In this document: one piece after another, positions 1-8,536 of the stretch
Position numbering within the stretch: the stretch's first letter is position 1
Layout of the letters: each line of letters opens with the position of its first letter
From: Balneola sp.
Lineage (GTDB): Bacteria > Bacteroidota > Rhodothermia > Balneolales > Balneolaceae
Length of the DNA: 64,000 nt
Reading direction: 5' to 3'
Assembly: GCA_003712055.1 (NCBI GenBank)
Contig: RHLJ01000001.1
Location: forward strand, 930,001-994,000
Position numbers and translations under genes: made by a program
The notes under the pieces: generated by a model
Told to the model about the DNA's origin: nothing
Databases searched by the model: none
What the model saw: the letters and a program-made list of their open reading frames with translations, nothing else

Positions 1-227
1 GATTCAGTATCAAGTGCGGGATGATGAGAGAATGTGCGATGACCTGGGCTGTGGAGTAAGTGACGCTCAGTATTCAATAAAGAGTTAGTAAACCCGATAA
101 GATCCTTCGCAAGAATGCTCAGGATGACTATGAGGAAGAGTAAAAACATATTCAGAAACATTTACAAAATCGTGTTATGAATTTGTCCTTGGAATGGCTA
201 GCATCTCCAAAAATTTATTAGCGCACT
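1..227. repeat. Degenerate dispersed palindromic repeat at window edge
   Basis: No gene is seen. The stretch carries degraded copies of the repeat found elsewhere in this window: words such as GCGGGATGATGAGAG near the start, and AGATCCTTCGC followed by CTCAGGATGAC around 100-128, which match the ATGAC-type end described at 1234, 12327, 28307 and 45305. It probably also holds the promoter of the following lipoprotein gene, but no clear -33/-7 pair was picked out. Confidence 0.4.
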
Positions 228-269
228 ATGAATTCCTTATTCCCCACTTTAATGACCTTTCTTAAATCA

Positions 270-1172
270 ATGGAAAATAAAAGAATAACAAGCTTCGGTA
301 TGTTGTCCTTCGTACTAGTAGCAGCTGCATGCTCAGCGCCGGAGACTACCGAAACCAAGGATTGGAAAAGAGGGCAGGATTTCTCGACCGTTGCCTTTTC
401 TGTAGAAGGTTTTGACGGTCCTGAGGCTGTACGCTATGATGCTGAGCTTGATGTGTATTTTGTTTCCTGTTTTGTTGGAAGTACCTCAGGTGATGCTAAT
501 GCCTATATCTCAAAGATTTCTTCTTCCGGAGAAATCATTGAACTCGAATTTATGAAGGGCACCGATGAGTATCCTTTTGATGCCGGGCGTGGAATGTATA
601 TTACCGGCGATACCCTTTGGGTTGCTGATCATGCCGGGATTCACTACTTCAATAAACAATCTGGTAACCACCTTGGCTTTGTTGACTTCCGATCCTTTGA
701 ACCTGGCTTCCTCAATGACATTGTAGAGGGTGATGATGGCTATCTGTATATCACTGACACAGGCAAAAGAGCGGTATTTCGAATTGTCGATTTTACTCCC
801 GAATTGGTAAAAGAGGATATGCCCATCATGCCTAATGGTATTGCAAAACTTCCGGATGGCAATTTCATTTTTGCCCCCTGGAATGGTGGCCCGGCCTTGT
901 ATCAGTATGACTCTGATCAAGACAGTATTTATGTATATGCAAATCTAGCAGGTAGTAATAACTATGACGGAGTAGAGTATTTTAACGGTGGGATTATCAC
1001 TTCTACCCAATTTGATTCCAGTCTTCATCTAATGATTGATGGTAAGGATGAACTTTTTATCCATCTGCCGGGAAGACCTGCAGATATTGCTATCGATCCA
1101 AACAGAGCTATTGTTGCTGTTCCTTATGTGGCTTTAGATCGGGTCGATTTCTGGTATCTTCTGGAAGACTGA
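270..1172 (+). CDS. Exported beta-propeller lipoprotein (SMP-30/gluconolactonase-like)
   Basis: The protein has a lipoprotein signal peptide followed by a six-bladed-propeller-like body. The in-frame ATG at 228 is possible, but the ATG at 270 gives a compact signal peptide (MENKR, hydrophobic stretch, lipobox VAAAC), so I prefer it. The mature protein reads as repeated beta segments typical of SMP-30/NHL-like propellers (GPEAVRYD, LNDIVEGDDGYLYITD, MPNGIAKLPDGNFIFAP, RPADIAIDPN). Such proteins bind or hydrolyse lactones or act as periplasmic binding scaffolds. No catalytic metal site can be assigned by eye, so substrate and activity are unknown. It appears to be a single transcription unit and is followed by a palindromic repeat. 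Confidence 0.6.
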   Translation: MENKRITSFGMLSFVLVAAACSAPETTETKDWKRGQDFSTVAFSVEGFDGPEAVRYDAELDVYFVSCFVGSTSGDANAYISKISSSGEIIELEFMKGTDEYPFDAGRGMYITGDTLWVADHAGIHYFNKQSGNHLGFVDFRSFEPGFLNDIVEGDDGYLYITDTGKRAVFRIVDFTPELVKEDMPIMPNGIAKLPDGNFIFAPWNGGPALYQYDSDQDSIYVYANLAGSNNYDGVEYFNGGIITSTQFDSSLHLMIDGKDELFIHLPGRPADIAIDPNRAIVAVPYVALDRVDFWYLLED

Positions 1173-1233
1173 TCGAGTGAATATTGGATAAGAAAGATTC
1201 TATAGAACGTCACCTAAGTCGGGTAGGCTTTTA

Positions 1234-1329
1234 GTCATTCCTGCGAAGGCAGGAATCTAGATTTAGCTTTTAAGAATCGAACCTTTGTTTTAATCAGACT
1301 TCAGATTCCGGCTTTCGCCGCGGAATGAC
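1234..1329. repeat. Dispersed palindromic repeat, GTCAT...ATGAC ends
   Basis: The element starts GTCATTCCTGC and ends GCGGAATGAC, with two inner hairpins (CCTGCGAAGGCAGG; TCCGGC..GCCGCGGA, imperfect). It lies between convergent genes, so it may also act as a bidirectional transcription terminator. Elements with the same ends occur at 12327, 21592, 28307 and 45305. Confidence 0.6.
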
Positions 1330-1367
1330 CTCTTTAATACTTAAAACCTTTCCAACTCTATTGCACT

Positions 1368-2636
1368 CTATTTCAATTCATTTTCCAGATCAAGCTGCTT
1401 TCTGAAAGAACTATCATTGCGAACTAATTTAAGTCGCAGCCTTTCAACCGAGCCTTTGGTGAATATATTCAAGGCTTCATTTAAGGTGTATTCAGAGGAG
1501 CTCTTACCATTAATTTCAGTAATAAAATCTCCTTCTAAAATACCAGACCGGTCGGCAATAGAACCCTCCCTTACATGAGTAACCTGATAAAGCTGAATAT
1601 TTGGGAAAGGGGTAGCTATTTCAATTCCGCTTTTGTTGTATGAAAATTCGTCGTTAAAAAATCGGGAGGGTTGTATCAACATGGTGCTGTCGCGATAGTT
1701 GAACATTACCTTGAATCGCCTCATTAATTCTGCTCCTATACTCCCGTCTCTGTCACTAAATACGAGTGCTCTTTTTATTCCTTCTTCATCGGGATAGGTG
1801 GTAACAGGTTCGGTTAGCGTGTACTTGCCAATCTGAATTTCTTTAATCAATCCAAGGTACCCGTTTATCTCTCCACTTAGTCCGTTTCCTAAAAAGGATC
1901 GAACTTTTTTTTCCGGAACAAAGATGTCGTCATTCGCAGAATGATAGAGTGAAATGGCCTTACTGGCTCCTGTATCAATGAGGAGGGTCACTTCTACTTT
2001 AGATCCGTCTTGTTGGGTTATCGTCGCATTCACATAGGGCTTTCCATCCCTTATGATTAACGGAACCTCTTCCCATCCGGAGCTCCTTTTCTTCTTATTA
2101 AACTTGGACCGGAATTTTTCATAGTCATGGAATTTTATCCACCGGTACCGATAGTCTATTTCTACAATGAAATCTTGGAATACGCTGTATCCAATTAATC
2201 CATGTACATAGGTTCCGAGTAGGGTCGATAGGTTGAAGATATCTTCAACCAACACCAGTACTTCCTGATCGTGCCCCGTAGTCCGGTTAATGATTACTTC
2301 ATTCCCATTTGAGTAAAAGGCTTCAATGGCCTCCCCTTCTCCTAGTCCTTCAACTTTAACCCGTCTGGTAAAATTAAGGTTTACCACTTCTCCATTTGGC
2401 AAGCCGGTAATGAGCGTACGTGCTACCCCAGTATCTAAAATCATCTTCAGGGTGTCTCTGGAACTATTGATGATGACCGGAATAACGACAAGGTTATTGT
2501 AGAGCTCAAAGTCCATTTTAAGAGAATTATTTCTCTTAGTCTCCAGCTCAAAATATCCGGCAGCAGCAGGTTGAGCATAACTCTCAACCAAAACTGAACA
2601 CATAAAGACCAACAGGGCTACTATTCGTTTAATCAT
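1368..2636 (-). CDS. Retropepsin-like aspartyl protease with C-terminal PDZ domain
   Basis: Exported protein with two clan-AA aspartic protease half-domains, each with the active-site triad: LDTGVARTLI in the first half and IDTGASKAIS in the second. A PDZ domain follows (REGSIADRSGILEGDFITEING) in the last 80 or so residues. The first in-frame ATG is at 2669, but the ATG at 2636 opens directly into a clean signal peptide (MIKRIVALLVF...SYAQ), so 2636 is chosen. This layout is widespread in Bacteroidota as 'aspartyl protease family protein' with PDZ and is presumed periplasmic or surface-facing. Substrate is unknown. It is divergent from the Gfo/Idh/MocA gene, with about 90 bases holding both promoters. 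Confidence 0.85.
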   Translation of the reverse strand: MIKRIVALLVFMCSVLVESYAQPAAAGYFELETKRNNSLKMDFELYNNLVVIPVIINSSRDTLKMILDTGVARTLITGLPNGEVVNLNFTRRVKVEGLGEGEAIEAFYSNGNEVIINRTTGHDQEVLVLVEDIFNLSTLLGTYVHGLIGYSVFQDFIVEIDYRYRWIKFHDYEKFRSKFNKKKRSSGWEEVPLIIRDGKPYVNATITQQDGSKVEVTLLIDTGASKAISLYHSANDDIFVPEKKVRSFLGNGLSGEINGYLGLIKEIQIGKYTLTEPVTTYPDEEGIKRALVFSDRDGSIGAELMRRFKVMFNYRDSTMLIQPSRFFNDEFSYNKSGIEIATPFPNIQLYQVTHVREGSIADRSGILEGDFITEINGKSSSEYTLNEALNIFTKGSVERLRLKLVRNDSSFRKQLDLENELK

Positions 2637-2725
2637 GCCTAATTTTATTCCAACATTATCACTATTCAAAAATCAATATTTAACTCTTATACTTAAGCCC
2701 TAATACGGCTTAAAATACTTCCAGA

Positions 2726-3697
2726 ATGGGCAAAAAGAAAATCAAATGGGGAGTTCTCAGTACTGCAAAGATCGGAGTCAAAAATGTGATCCCATCCATG
2801 CAAAAAGGAGAACTGTCTGAAATGGTCGCCATCGCGTCCAGAACTATCGAAAATGCTAAAGCTGCTGCAGATGTTCTCGGGCTGCCTAAGTATTATGGTT
2901 CTTATGAAGAGCTACTTTCAGACCCCGAGATAGAGGCCATATATAATCCACTTCCTAATCACTTGCATGTACCCTGGACTATCAAAGCGCTTGAAGCAGG
3001 CAAGCATGTGTTATGCGAAAAACCTATTGGTTTAACCGCCAAGGAAGCTGAGCAACTGATTCAGGCTTCTACAAAGTATCCACATTTAAAAGTTATGGAA
3101 GCTTTTATGTACCGCTTCCATCCTCAATGGGAAAAGGTAAACCAGATTATTGCATCGGGGAGTATTGGGGAGCTGAGGCACATCGATTCTGTTTTTACTT
3201 TTTATAATACTGATCCTTCTAATGTGAGGAATCAAGCTGATATTGGCGGCGGAGGGGTGCTGGACATTGGATGCTATTGCATTAATCTATCCCGAATGCT
3301 TTTTGGTAGTGAACCAATCGAGGTAAAATCTCATGTCGACCTGGACCCGGTTTTTAACACCGATCGATTAGCATCTGCCCTTTTGGTTTTTGAACAGGGT
3401 ACGGCAAATATTATGTGTTCCACTCAGCTTGAGCATAAACAACACGCGATCATTTATGGTACTAAAGGTTTCCTTGAACTTAATATCCCGTTCAACTCAT
3501 CGAATGAAGCCCTCAGAAAGCTGACCATTTCAACAGGAGGAGAAACAGAGACTATCCTGTTCGAGACCTGTGACCAGTATACCTTGCAGGGAGATGCGTT
3601 TTCTTTAGCTATTCTGGAAAACACTGATGTCCCCACACCTCTTGAAGACGCATTGGCAAATATGAAGGTAATCGATCAGGTTTTATCTCATGAGTAA
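2726..3697 (+). CDS. Gfo/Idh/MocA family NAD(P)-dependent oxidoreductase
   Basis: Cytoplasmic sugar or inositol-type dehydrogenase. An N-terminal Rossmann fold (KWGVLSTAKIGVKNVIPSM) is followed by the family's EKP motif (GKHVLCEKPIGL), which carries the catalytic lysine, and then a C-terminal alpha/beta domain with GGGGVLDIGCYCINLSR. The 323-aa length is normal. Members oxidise sugars, 1,5-anhydro sugars, inositols or dihydrodiols, and the exact substrate cannot be read from sequence. The stop overlaps the start of the next gene by 8 bases, so the two are very likely translationally coupled. Confidence 0.9.
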   Translation: MGKKKIKWGVLSTAKIGVKNVIPSMQKGELSEMVAIASRTIENAKAAADVLGLPKYYGSYEELLSDPEIEAIYNPLPNHLHVPWTIKALEAGKHVLCEKPIGLTAKEAEQLIQASTKYPHLKVMEAFMYRFHPQWEKVNQIIASGSIGELRHIDSVFTFYNTDPSNVRNQADIGGGGVLDIGCYCINLSRMLFGSEPIEVKSHVDLDPVFNTDRLASALLVFEQGTANIMCSTQLEHKQHAIIYGTKGFLELNIPFNSSNEALRKLTISTGGETETILFETCDQYTLQGDAFSLAILENTDVPTPLEDALANMKVIDQVLSHE

Positions 3698-4889
3698 CAG
3701 CCAAAGGGAGTACGATATCATTCTGCTTGGGGCAACAGGTTTTACCGGGAAACGAGCAGCCCGTTATTTATCAAGTCAAGCTCCGGAGCAGTTGCGTATT
3801 GGGCTGGCTGCTCGAAACGCCGCTTCATTATCTGTAATTGCAGAAGAAGTAGGAGTAGCTGATTCCGATCTTTTTGTTGTTGACACTTTGGACGAGCAAC
3901 AGGTGCTTGAAGTAGTTTCTAAAACCAGGATACTTATTACTACAGTAGGCCCCTACTCTCTTTATGGAGAGCATGTTATTGCCGGCTGTGCAAAAGCAGG
4001 AACTCATTATTTGGATATCACTGGCGAGGTTGGATTCATAAAATCAATGGCTGATAAGTATGGAGAGACCGCAAAGAAGAGCGGAGCTATACTTATTCCT
4101 TTTTCAGGGTTTGATAGTGTTCCTGCGGAAGTATCGATGCTTTTGTTAAGTAGAGAATTTGATCCTTCAGAAGAGGTGTATATCAAGTCATACTATTCTC
4201 TAAAAGGTGGCCTGAATGGTGGGACTATCGCGACCATGCTGAACAAGTTTGAAACAGGAGAATACAAACTGATGAGTAATCCCCGCTTAGCCATGGATTC
4301 AAACGAGCAACAGATTGGCAAGGCAACTGATCAGTACTTTACTGGCTACGATTCTTCACTTAAACGGTGGGTTACCCCTTTTATAATGAGTGGTATTAAT
4401 TCGAAAGTTCTTTATAGAAGCTCTGATATTTTCAGGAACCGGGAAGAACCCCTGTTTAAGAGCATCGCTTATTCTGAACACGCTTCTCTTGGCAGATGGT
4501 ATAATCCAACCCCTTTTATAACTACGCTACTAAGCTTATTGCTTATCCAAAAACTGGGACCATTTTCATGGTTTAGAAAGCTAGTTCGAACTTTAGCTCC
4601 TGCACCAGGAGAAGGTCCTAGCGAGAAGTCTATTGAAGAAGGATTCTTTAAAATCACTTCTATTGCCAATTCAACATCCGGGAAACGTGCTTCCGTAGCT
4701 TGTTCCTATCCGGGCGATCCAAGTAATAAGGCTACCGTATTTTTCTTGTGTGAATCCGCATTGGCTTTGCTTGAGAAACTAGAGTCGCGCACAACATTAA
4801 CTCATACCGGCTTTCTTACCCCATCAACGGCTTTGGGGAACGAACTCATTACTCGTTTGAGTTCAAAAGGATATTCAATAAATACCTGA
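3690..4889 (+). CDS. Saccharopine dehydrogenase NADP-binding domain protein (trans-acting enoyl reductase type)
   Basis: The N-terminus is a Rossmann nucleotide-binding motif (DIILLGATGFTGKRAARYL), followed by TVGPYSLYG and GTHYLDITGE, the signature of the saccharopine-dehydrogenase-like family that includes mycobacterial trans-acting enoyl reductase and eukaryotic SCCPDH. A hydrophobic segment lies in the C-terminal half (PFITTLLSLLLIQKL). At 399 aa it has the usual length. Bacterial members are mostly uncharacterised and lipid-related reduction is the best guess. It overlaps the upstream oxidoreductase by 8 bases and precedes a fatty acid desaturase, which weakly supports a lipid role. Confidence 0.8.
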   Translation: MSNSQREYDIILLGATGFTGKRAARYLSSQAPEQLRIGLAARNAASLSVIAEEVGVADSDLFVVDTLDEQQVLEVVSKTRILITTVGPYSLYGEHVIAGCAKAGTHYLDITGEVGFIKSMADKYGETAKKSGAILIPFSGFDSVPAEVSMLLLSREFDPSEEVYIKSYYSLKGGLNGGTIATMLNKFETGEYKLMSNPRLAMDSNEQQIGKATDQYFTGYDSSLKRWVTPFIMSGINSKVLYRSSDIFRNREEPLFKSIAYSEHASLGRWYNPTPFITTLLSLLLIQKLGPFSWFRKLVRTLAPAPGEGPSEKSIEEGFFKITSIANSTSGKRASVACSYPGDPSNKATVFFLCESALALLEKLESRTTLTHTGFLTPSTALGNELITRLSSKGYSINT

Positions 4890-4950
4890 AAATGGAGAAA
4901 ACCTTCAAAATTCGTATTTTCAGGATCATTTAATTTAGGGAATCGTCTAC

Positions 4951-6054
4951 ATGCCTGCGTTGGTCACCTTTAATAACAAAATTGACAAAGAGTTTAGCAA
5001 AGCTGTTAAGAAGAAGGTTAACCGGTATTTCGAAGAAAATAACCTTTCGAAGCATGCTAACCTGGCGATGGTTATTAAAACCATTGTGATACTCTCCGTT
5101 TACTGGGGAGCTTACGCTATGATCATCAGCGGCCTTTTTTCTACCCAGGTTATGTGGGCATTATGTGCTGTAATGGGAGTTGGAATGGCAGGAATTGGGT
5201 TTTCCATTGCTCACGATGCTTTACATGGAGCATATTCATCAAATCAAAGGGTAAATGACTTCTTCGGGCTATTCTTTGATCTTGTAGGAGCAAATGGATA
5301 TATCTGGAAAATCACCCACAATATCATTCACCACACCTATACTAACATTCATGGTCATGATGAAGACCTTGAAGTTGCAAAATACATCCGGCTTTCTCCT
5401 CACATGGAATACAAAGCTGTTAACCGTGTTCAGCACCTTTTGGCATTCCCTACTTATAGCCTGGCTACCCTTTTCTGGGTTTTTGTGAAAGATTATTGGT
5501 ATTTCTTTAAGTCTCCATTAGGTCCGTATGAGAATAAAAAGCATCCCACCAAAGAGTGGATTAAGCTTATCATTACTAAGATTTTTTACTATGGAACCAT
5601 GATTGTGCTTCCATTAATGCTGCTTGATATTACAGGTATACAATTTATTATTGGCTTTGTAACCCTTCACCTGGTAGCAGGGTTAATTCTTGGCATTGTA
5701 TTTCAGCTTGCTCATGTTGTTGAATCTACCACCCACCCTCTTCCGAATGAAGAGAATATGATTGAAAATCATTGGGTAATTCATGAAATGCTCACCACGA
5801 ATAATTTTGCCAGGAAAAATAAAATTCTTTCCTGGTATATCGGAGGACTGAATTACCAAATTGAGCATCACCTGTTTCCTAAGGTGTGCAGTATTCACTA
5901 TCCAAAAATAAGCCCGATTGTTGAGGAAACAGCCAAAGAGTTCGGCATACCTTATAATTGCCATGAAACGTTTAATGCTGCTGTTGCTTCTCATTACAGA
6001 ACGCTAAAGAAATTCGGAGACCCGAATTTTACCTGGTCTCCTGCCACTGCTTAG
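4951..6054 (+). CDS. Membrane fatty acid desaturase (acyl-CoA/acyl-lipid, front-end type histidine boxes)
   Basis: Integral membrane di-iron desaturase with all three histidine boxes: HDALH around residue 89, HNIIHH around residue 125, and QIEHH near the C-terminus. The third box starts with Q, which is typical of front-end (delta-5/6-type) and linoleoyl-CoA-desaturase-like enzymes. No cytochrome b5 domain is fused, so an external electron donor is needed. There are about four transmembrane segments. It introduces a double bond into membrane fatty acyl chains. Regiospecificity is not predictable from sequence. It is followed by a strong intrinsic terminator. Confidence 0.9.
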   Translation: MPALVTFNNKIDKEFSKAVKKKVNRYFEENNLSKHANLAMVIKTIVILSVYWGAYAMIISGLFSTQVMWALCAVMGVGMAGIGFSIAHDALHGAYSSNQRVNDFFGLFFDLVGANGYIWKITHNIIHHTYTNIHGHDEDLEVAKYIRLSPHMEYKAVNRVQHLLAFPTYSLATLFWVFVKDYWYFFKSPLGPYENKKHPTKEWIKLIITKIFYYGTMIVLPLMLLDITGIQFIIGFVTLHLVAGLILGIVFQLAHVVESTTHPLPNEENMIENHWVIHEMLTTNNFARKNKILSWYIGGLNYQIEHHLFPKVCSIHYPKISPIVEETAKEFGIPYNCHETFNAAVASHYRTLKKFGDPNFTWSPATA

Positions 6055-6064
6055 TTGTTTTTTT

Positions 6065-6092
6065 AAAAGCCATGCATTAGCATGGCTTTTTT
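6065..6092 (+). terminator. Intrinsic terminator after desaturase
   Basis: Perfect stem AAAAGCCATGC / GCATGGCTTTT with a 4-base ATTA loop and a run of T, located 11 bases after the desaturase stop. Confidence 0.85.
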
Positions 6093-6145
6093 GTTTGTAT
6101 TTATAATACATTCAGCAGTTAATGTCTCTATAGATAGCAATTGTT

Positions 6146-8536
6146 TTGAAAAATAGCTTTCGGGTTAATCTTGGAATCTTTTTGATTCTCTTCTGCATCC
6201 AACAAGTTGGAATGGCACAGCCTATCATAGAGCGAGGTGTATTGGATCTTAGTGATTATGATTTTGAGAACTCCGAGCCTATTCCTCTAAGTGGTGAATG
6301 GCAGTTTTTCTGGAACGAATTACTTGAACCAGGTGCGCCAATTAGTACCATCCCTGAGTTGGTTCCTATGCCTCAACTTTGGACTAATAATGACGCCTAT
6401 CCCTCCTTTGGCTTTGCCACTTATCGTTTGAAAATTCTATTGCCAGACAATTACCCCGAACTTGCTGTGCATATGCCGGACGTCTACACTTCATATGCCC
6501 TGTATGTAAATGATGAGTTGATTTCTGAAAATGGGAAAGTGGGAACTACCAAAGAGGAATTCTCTCCTTTTTGGCTGCCATTAACAGAAAGTATCGGCCC
6601 TTTTGACAAACAAGAAATTGATATAACGCTGCACATTGCAAATTTTGAGCATAGGAAAGGTGGAATTAAAGACCCCTTAATACTCGGGAGCAGCGAACAG
6701 CTTAAAAAAAATCATCAAACTGAATTGGGCTATGATTTTTTGCTTACGGGATCCTTGATTATGGCCGCCTTATTCTTTTTTGCGCTATTCTTTTTTGGCA
6801 GAGATGATAAGACCATCCTTTATTTTTCTTTGTATTGCCTGGTATATAGCTACCGTGTGGTAGGCACCGACTCCTATTCCATCCATTTCTTATTTACTGA
6901 TCTTCCCTGGTTACTTACTGTAAAAATTGAATATTTAGCATTATATCTCTCTTGTATCTTTTTTGGACTATATGTTAAACACCTGTATCCAGAAGATGGG
7001 ATAAAATATGTGATAGATGCATTTACAGCTGTATTTAGCATATTTAGTCTAGGGAGTCTCCTATTGCCTGCAATCTATTTCACTTCCACTATTAATTTAT
7101 TTTTTGTAATACTTTGTTTTTATGTGCTTTATGTTTCTTTTGTGATGGTTAAAGCTACCATAAACAAACGCCCGGGTTCAAATTTCGCATTCTCCAGTGT
7201 AATTCTCTTGTTGTTTATTTTTGTTGTTGATTCACTTGACTACTTCGTAGTAATGGAGGAAAAACTGGTGATCAGTTTCATTAGCTACATAGCGTTCTTC
7301 TTTCTTCAGTCGCTTACACTATCCTATCAGTTTTCAAATACACTTAAGGTAGCCAAAGAAGAGGCAGAATCTGCTTCCATAGCAAAAACCCACTTCCTAT
7401 CTACAATGGGGCATGAGTTAAGAACTCCATTAAATGCAGTAATTGGATTTTCTGAACTTTTGCTGGAGAGTAAATCTAATACCGAAAAAACAGATTACGC
7501 AAAGACCATAAAAAAGAGTGGTGAGAACCTACTTAGTATTATCAATAACATCCTTGATTTTACTAAACTGGAATCCTCCGATATAGAACTGGATTATGCT
7601 CCTACTCATATTCCTACCATGCTTGCTGAAACGGTAAAAGTGCTTGGCTCACTCACCGACCCAAAAAAAGTAAAGCTCAGTTTTCGTTTTGATGACTCCC
7701 TCTCCGACTATATTGAAACAGATGAAGCAAGATTAAAACAGATTTTGATAAACCTGATTGGCAATGCAATCAAATTTACCGATCAGGGAGAAATATCTGT
7801 TCAGGTTACTACCACCGAATCCATCTCTGAGAAAAACCAGATCCTTTTTATAGTTAAGGATACCGGCATAGGTGTTCCTGAAAATAAAATGAGTTTATTA
7901 TTTGACCGCTTTTCTCAAATTAACGCTGACAGGAATAGAAAATACGGAGGAACCGGGCTAGGCCTTGCAATAAGTAAGAGACTCATAGAAGGTCTTGGCG
8001 GCAGAATATGGGTACAAAGTAAAGTTGGGGTTGGTACTACCTTTTATTTCACCATTACACCTCGCCCTGTTTCGAAAAAGATTCTCACAGAACTGAAGGC
8101 TCAGGAAACTAAAGCAATATTGGAACAACCCCGTGAGGATATATCTATTCTTGTTGTAGAGGATAATCCTATCAATCAGAAAGTCGCTCAAAAAGTACTG
8201 GAACGACTCGGATTTAATTCTGATTTAGCTTCTAATGGATTTGAAGCAGTGGAAAAAGTGCAGGAAAAGCAATACAATCTTGTACTTATGGATATGGAAA
8301 TGCCAGAAATGGATGGAATAGAAGCAACGGAACATATTATTAAGCTGGGAGACAAAGCATGGAACCCACTAATAATTGCAATAACGGCAAATGTATCGGC
8401 AGAAGACCGGGTCAGATGCTTTGAAGCAGGAATGCGAGACTTTATTTCAAAACCAATAACTCTAAGTTCGATGGAGACTACATTAACGAAATGGTTTCCA
8501 TCTTCAGTAAATCAAGAAGTTAATCCAAGCAATTGA
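6146..8536 (+). CDS. 7TMR-DISM hybrid sensor histidine kinase/response regulator (copy 1)
   Basis: Membrane hybrid two-component sensor. Layout: signal peptide 1-24, periplasmic jelly-roll sensor domain about 28-185 (GEWQFFWNELL and SFGFATYRLKILLP motifs), seven-transmembrane 7TMR-DISM block about 195-400, HisKA with the phospho-accepting His423 (STMGHELRTP), HATPase (NLIGNAIKF, DTGIGVP, GGTGLGLAISKRL), and a C-terminal receiver with Asp716 (LMDMEMPEMDG). The start is TTG at 6146. No earlier start is in frame, and TTG opens straight into the signal peptide. The stop overlaps the TTG start of a close paralogue, so the two form an operon. The ligand is unknown. No dedicated output regulator lies nearby. 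Confidence 0.92.
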   Translation: MKNSFRVNLGIFLILFCIQQVGMAQPIIERGVLDLSDYDFENSEPIPLSGEWQFFWNELLEPGAPISTIPELVPMPQLWTNNDAYPSFGFATYRLKILLPDNYPELAVHMPDVYTSYALYVNDELISENGKVGTTKEEFSPFWLPLTESIGPFDKQEIDITLHIANFEHRKGGIKDPLILGSSEQLKKNHQTELGYDFLLTGSLIMAALFFFALFFFGRDDKTILYFSLYCLVYSYRVVGTDSYSIHFLFTDLPWLLTVKIEYLALYLSCIFFGLYVKHLYPEDGIKYVIDAFTAVFSIFSLGSLLLPAIYFTSTINLFFVILCFYVLYVSFVMVKATINKRPGSNFAFSSVILLLFIFVVDSLDYFVVMEEKLVISFISYIAFFFLQSLTLSYQFSNTLKVAKEEAESASIAKTHFLSTMGHELRTPLNAVIGFSELLLESKSNTEKTDYAKTIKKSGENLLSIINNILDFTKLESSDIELDYAPTHIPTMLAETVKVLGSLTDPKKVKLSFRFDDSLSDYIETDEARLKQILINLIGNAIKFTDQGEISVQVTTTESISEKNQILFIVKDTGIGVPENKMSLLFDRFSQINADRNRKYGGTGLGLAISKRLIEGLGGRIWVQSKVGVGTTFYFTITPRPVSKKILTELKAQETKAILEQPREDISILVVEDNPINQKVAQKVLERLGFNSDLASNGFEAVEKVQEKQYNLVLMDMEMPEMDGIEATEHIIKLGDKAWNPLIIAITANVSAEDRVRCFEAGMRDFISKPITLSSMETTLTKWFPSSVNQEVNPSN

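Noticed and set aside
510-920. Minus-strand 136-aa open frame inside the propeller lipoprotein gene
   Set aside because: Shadow of the coding strand with no recognisable features.
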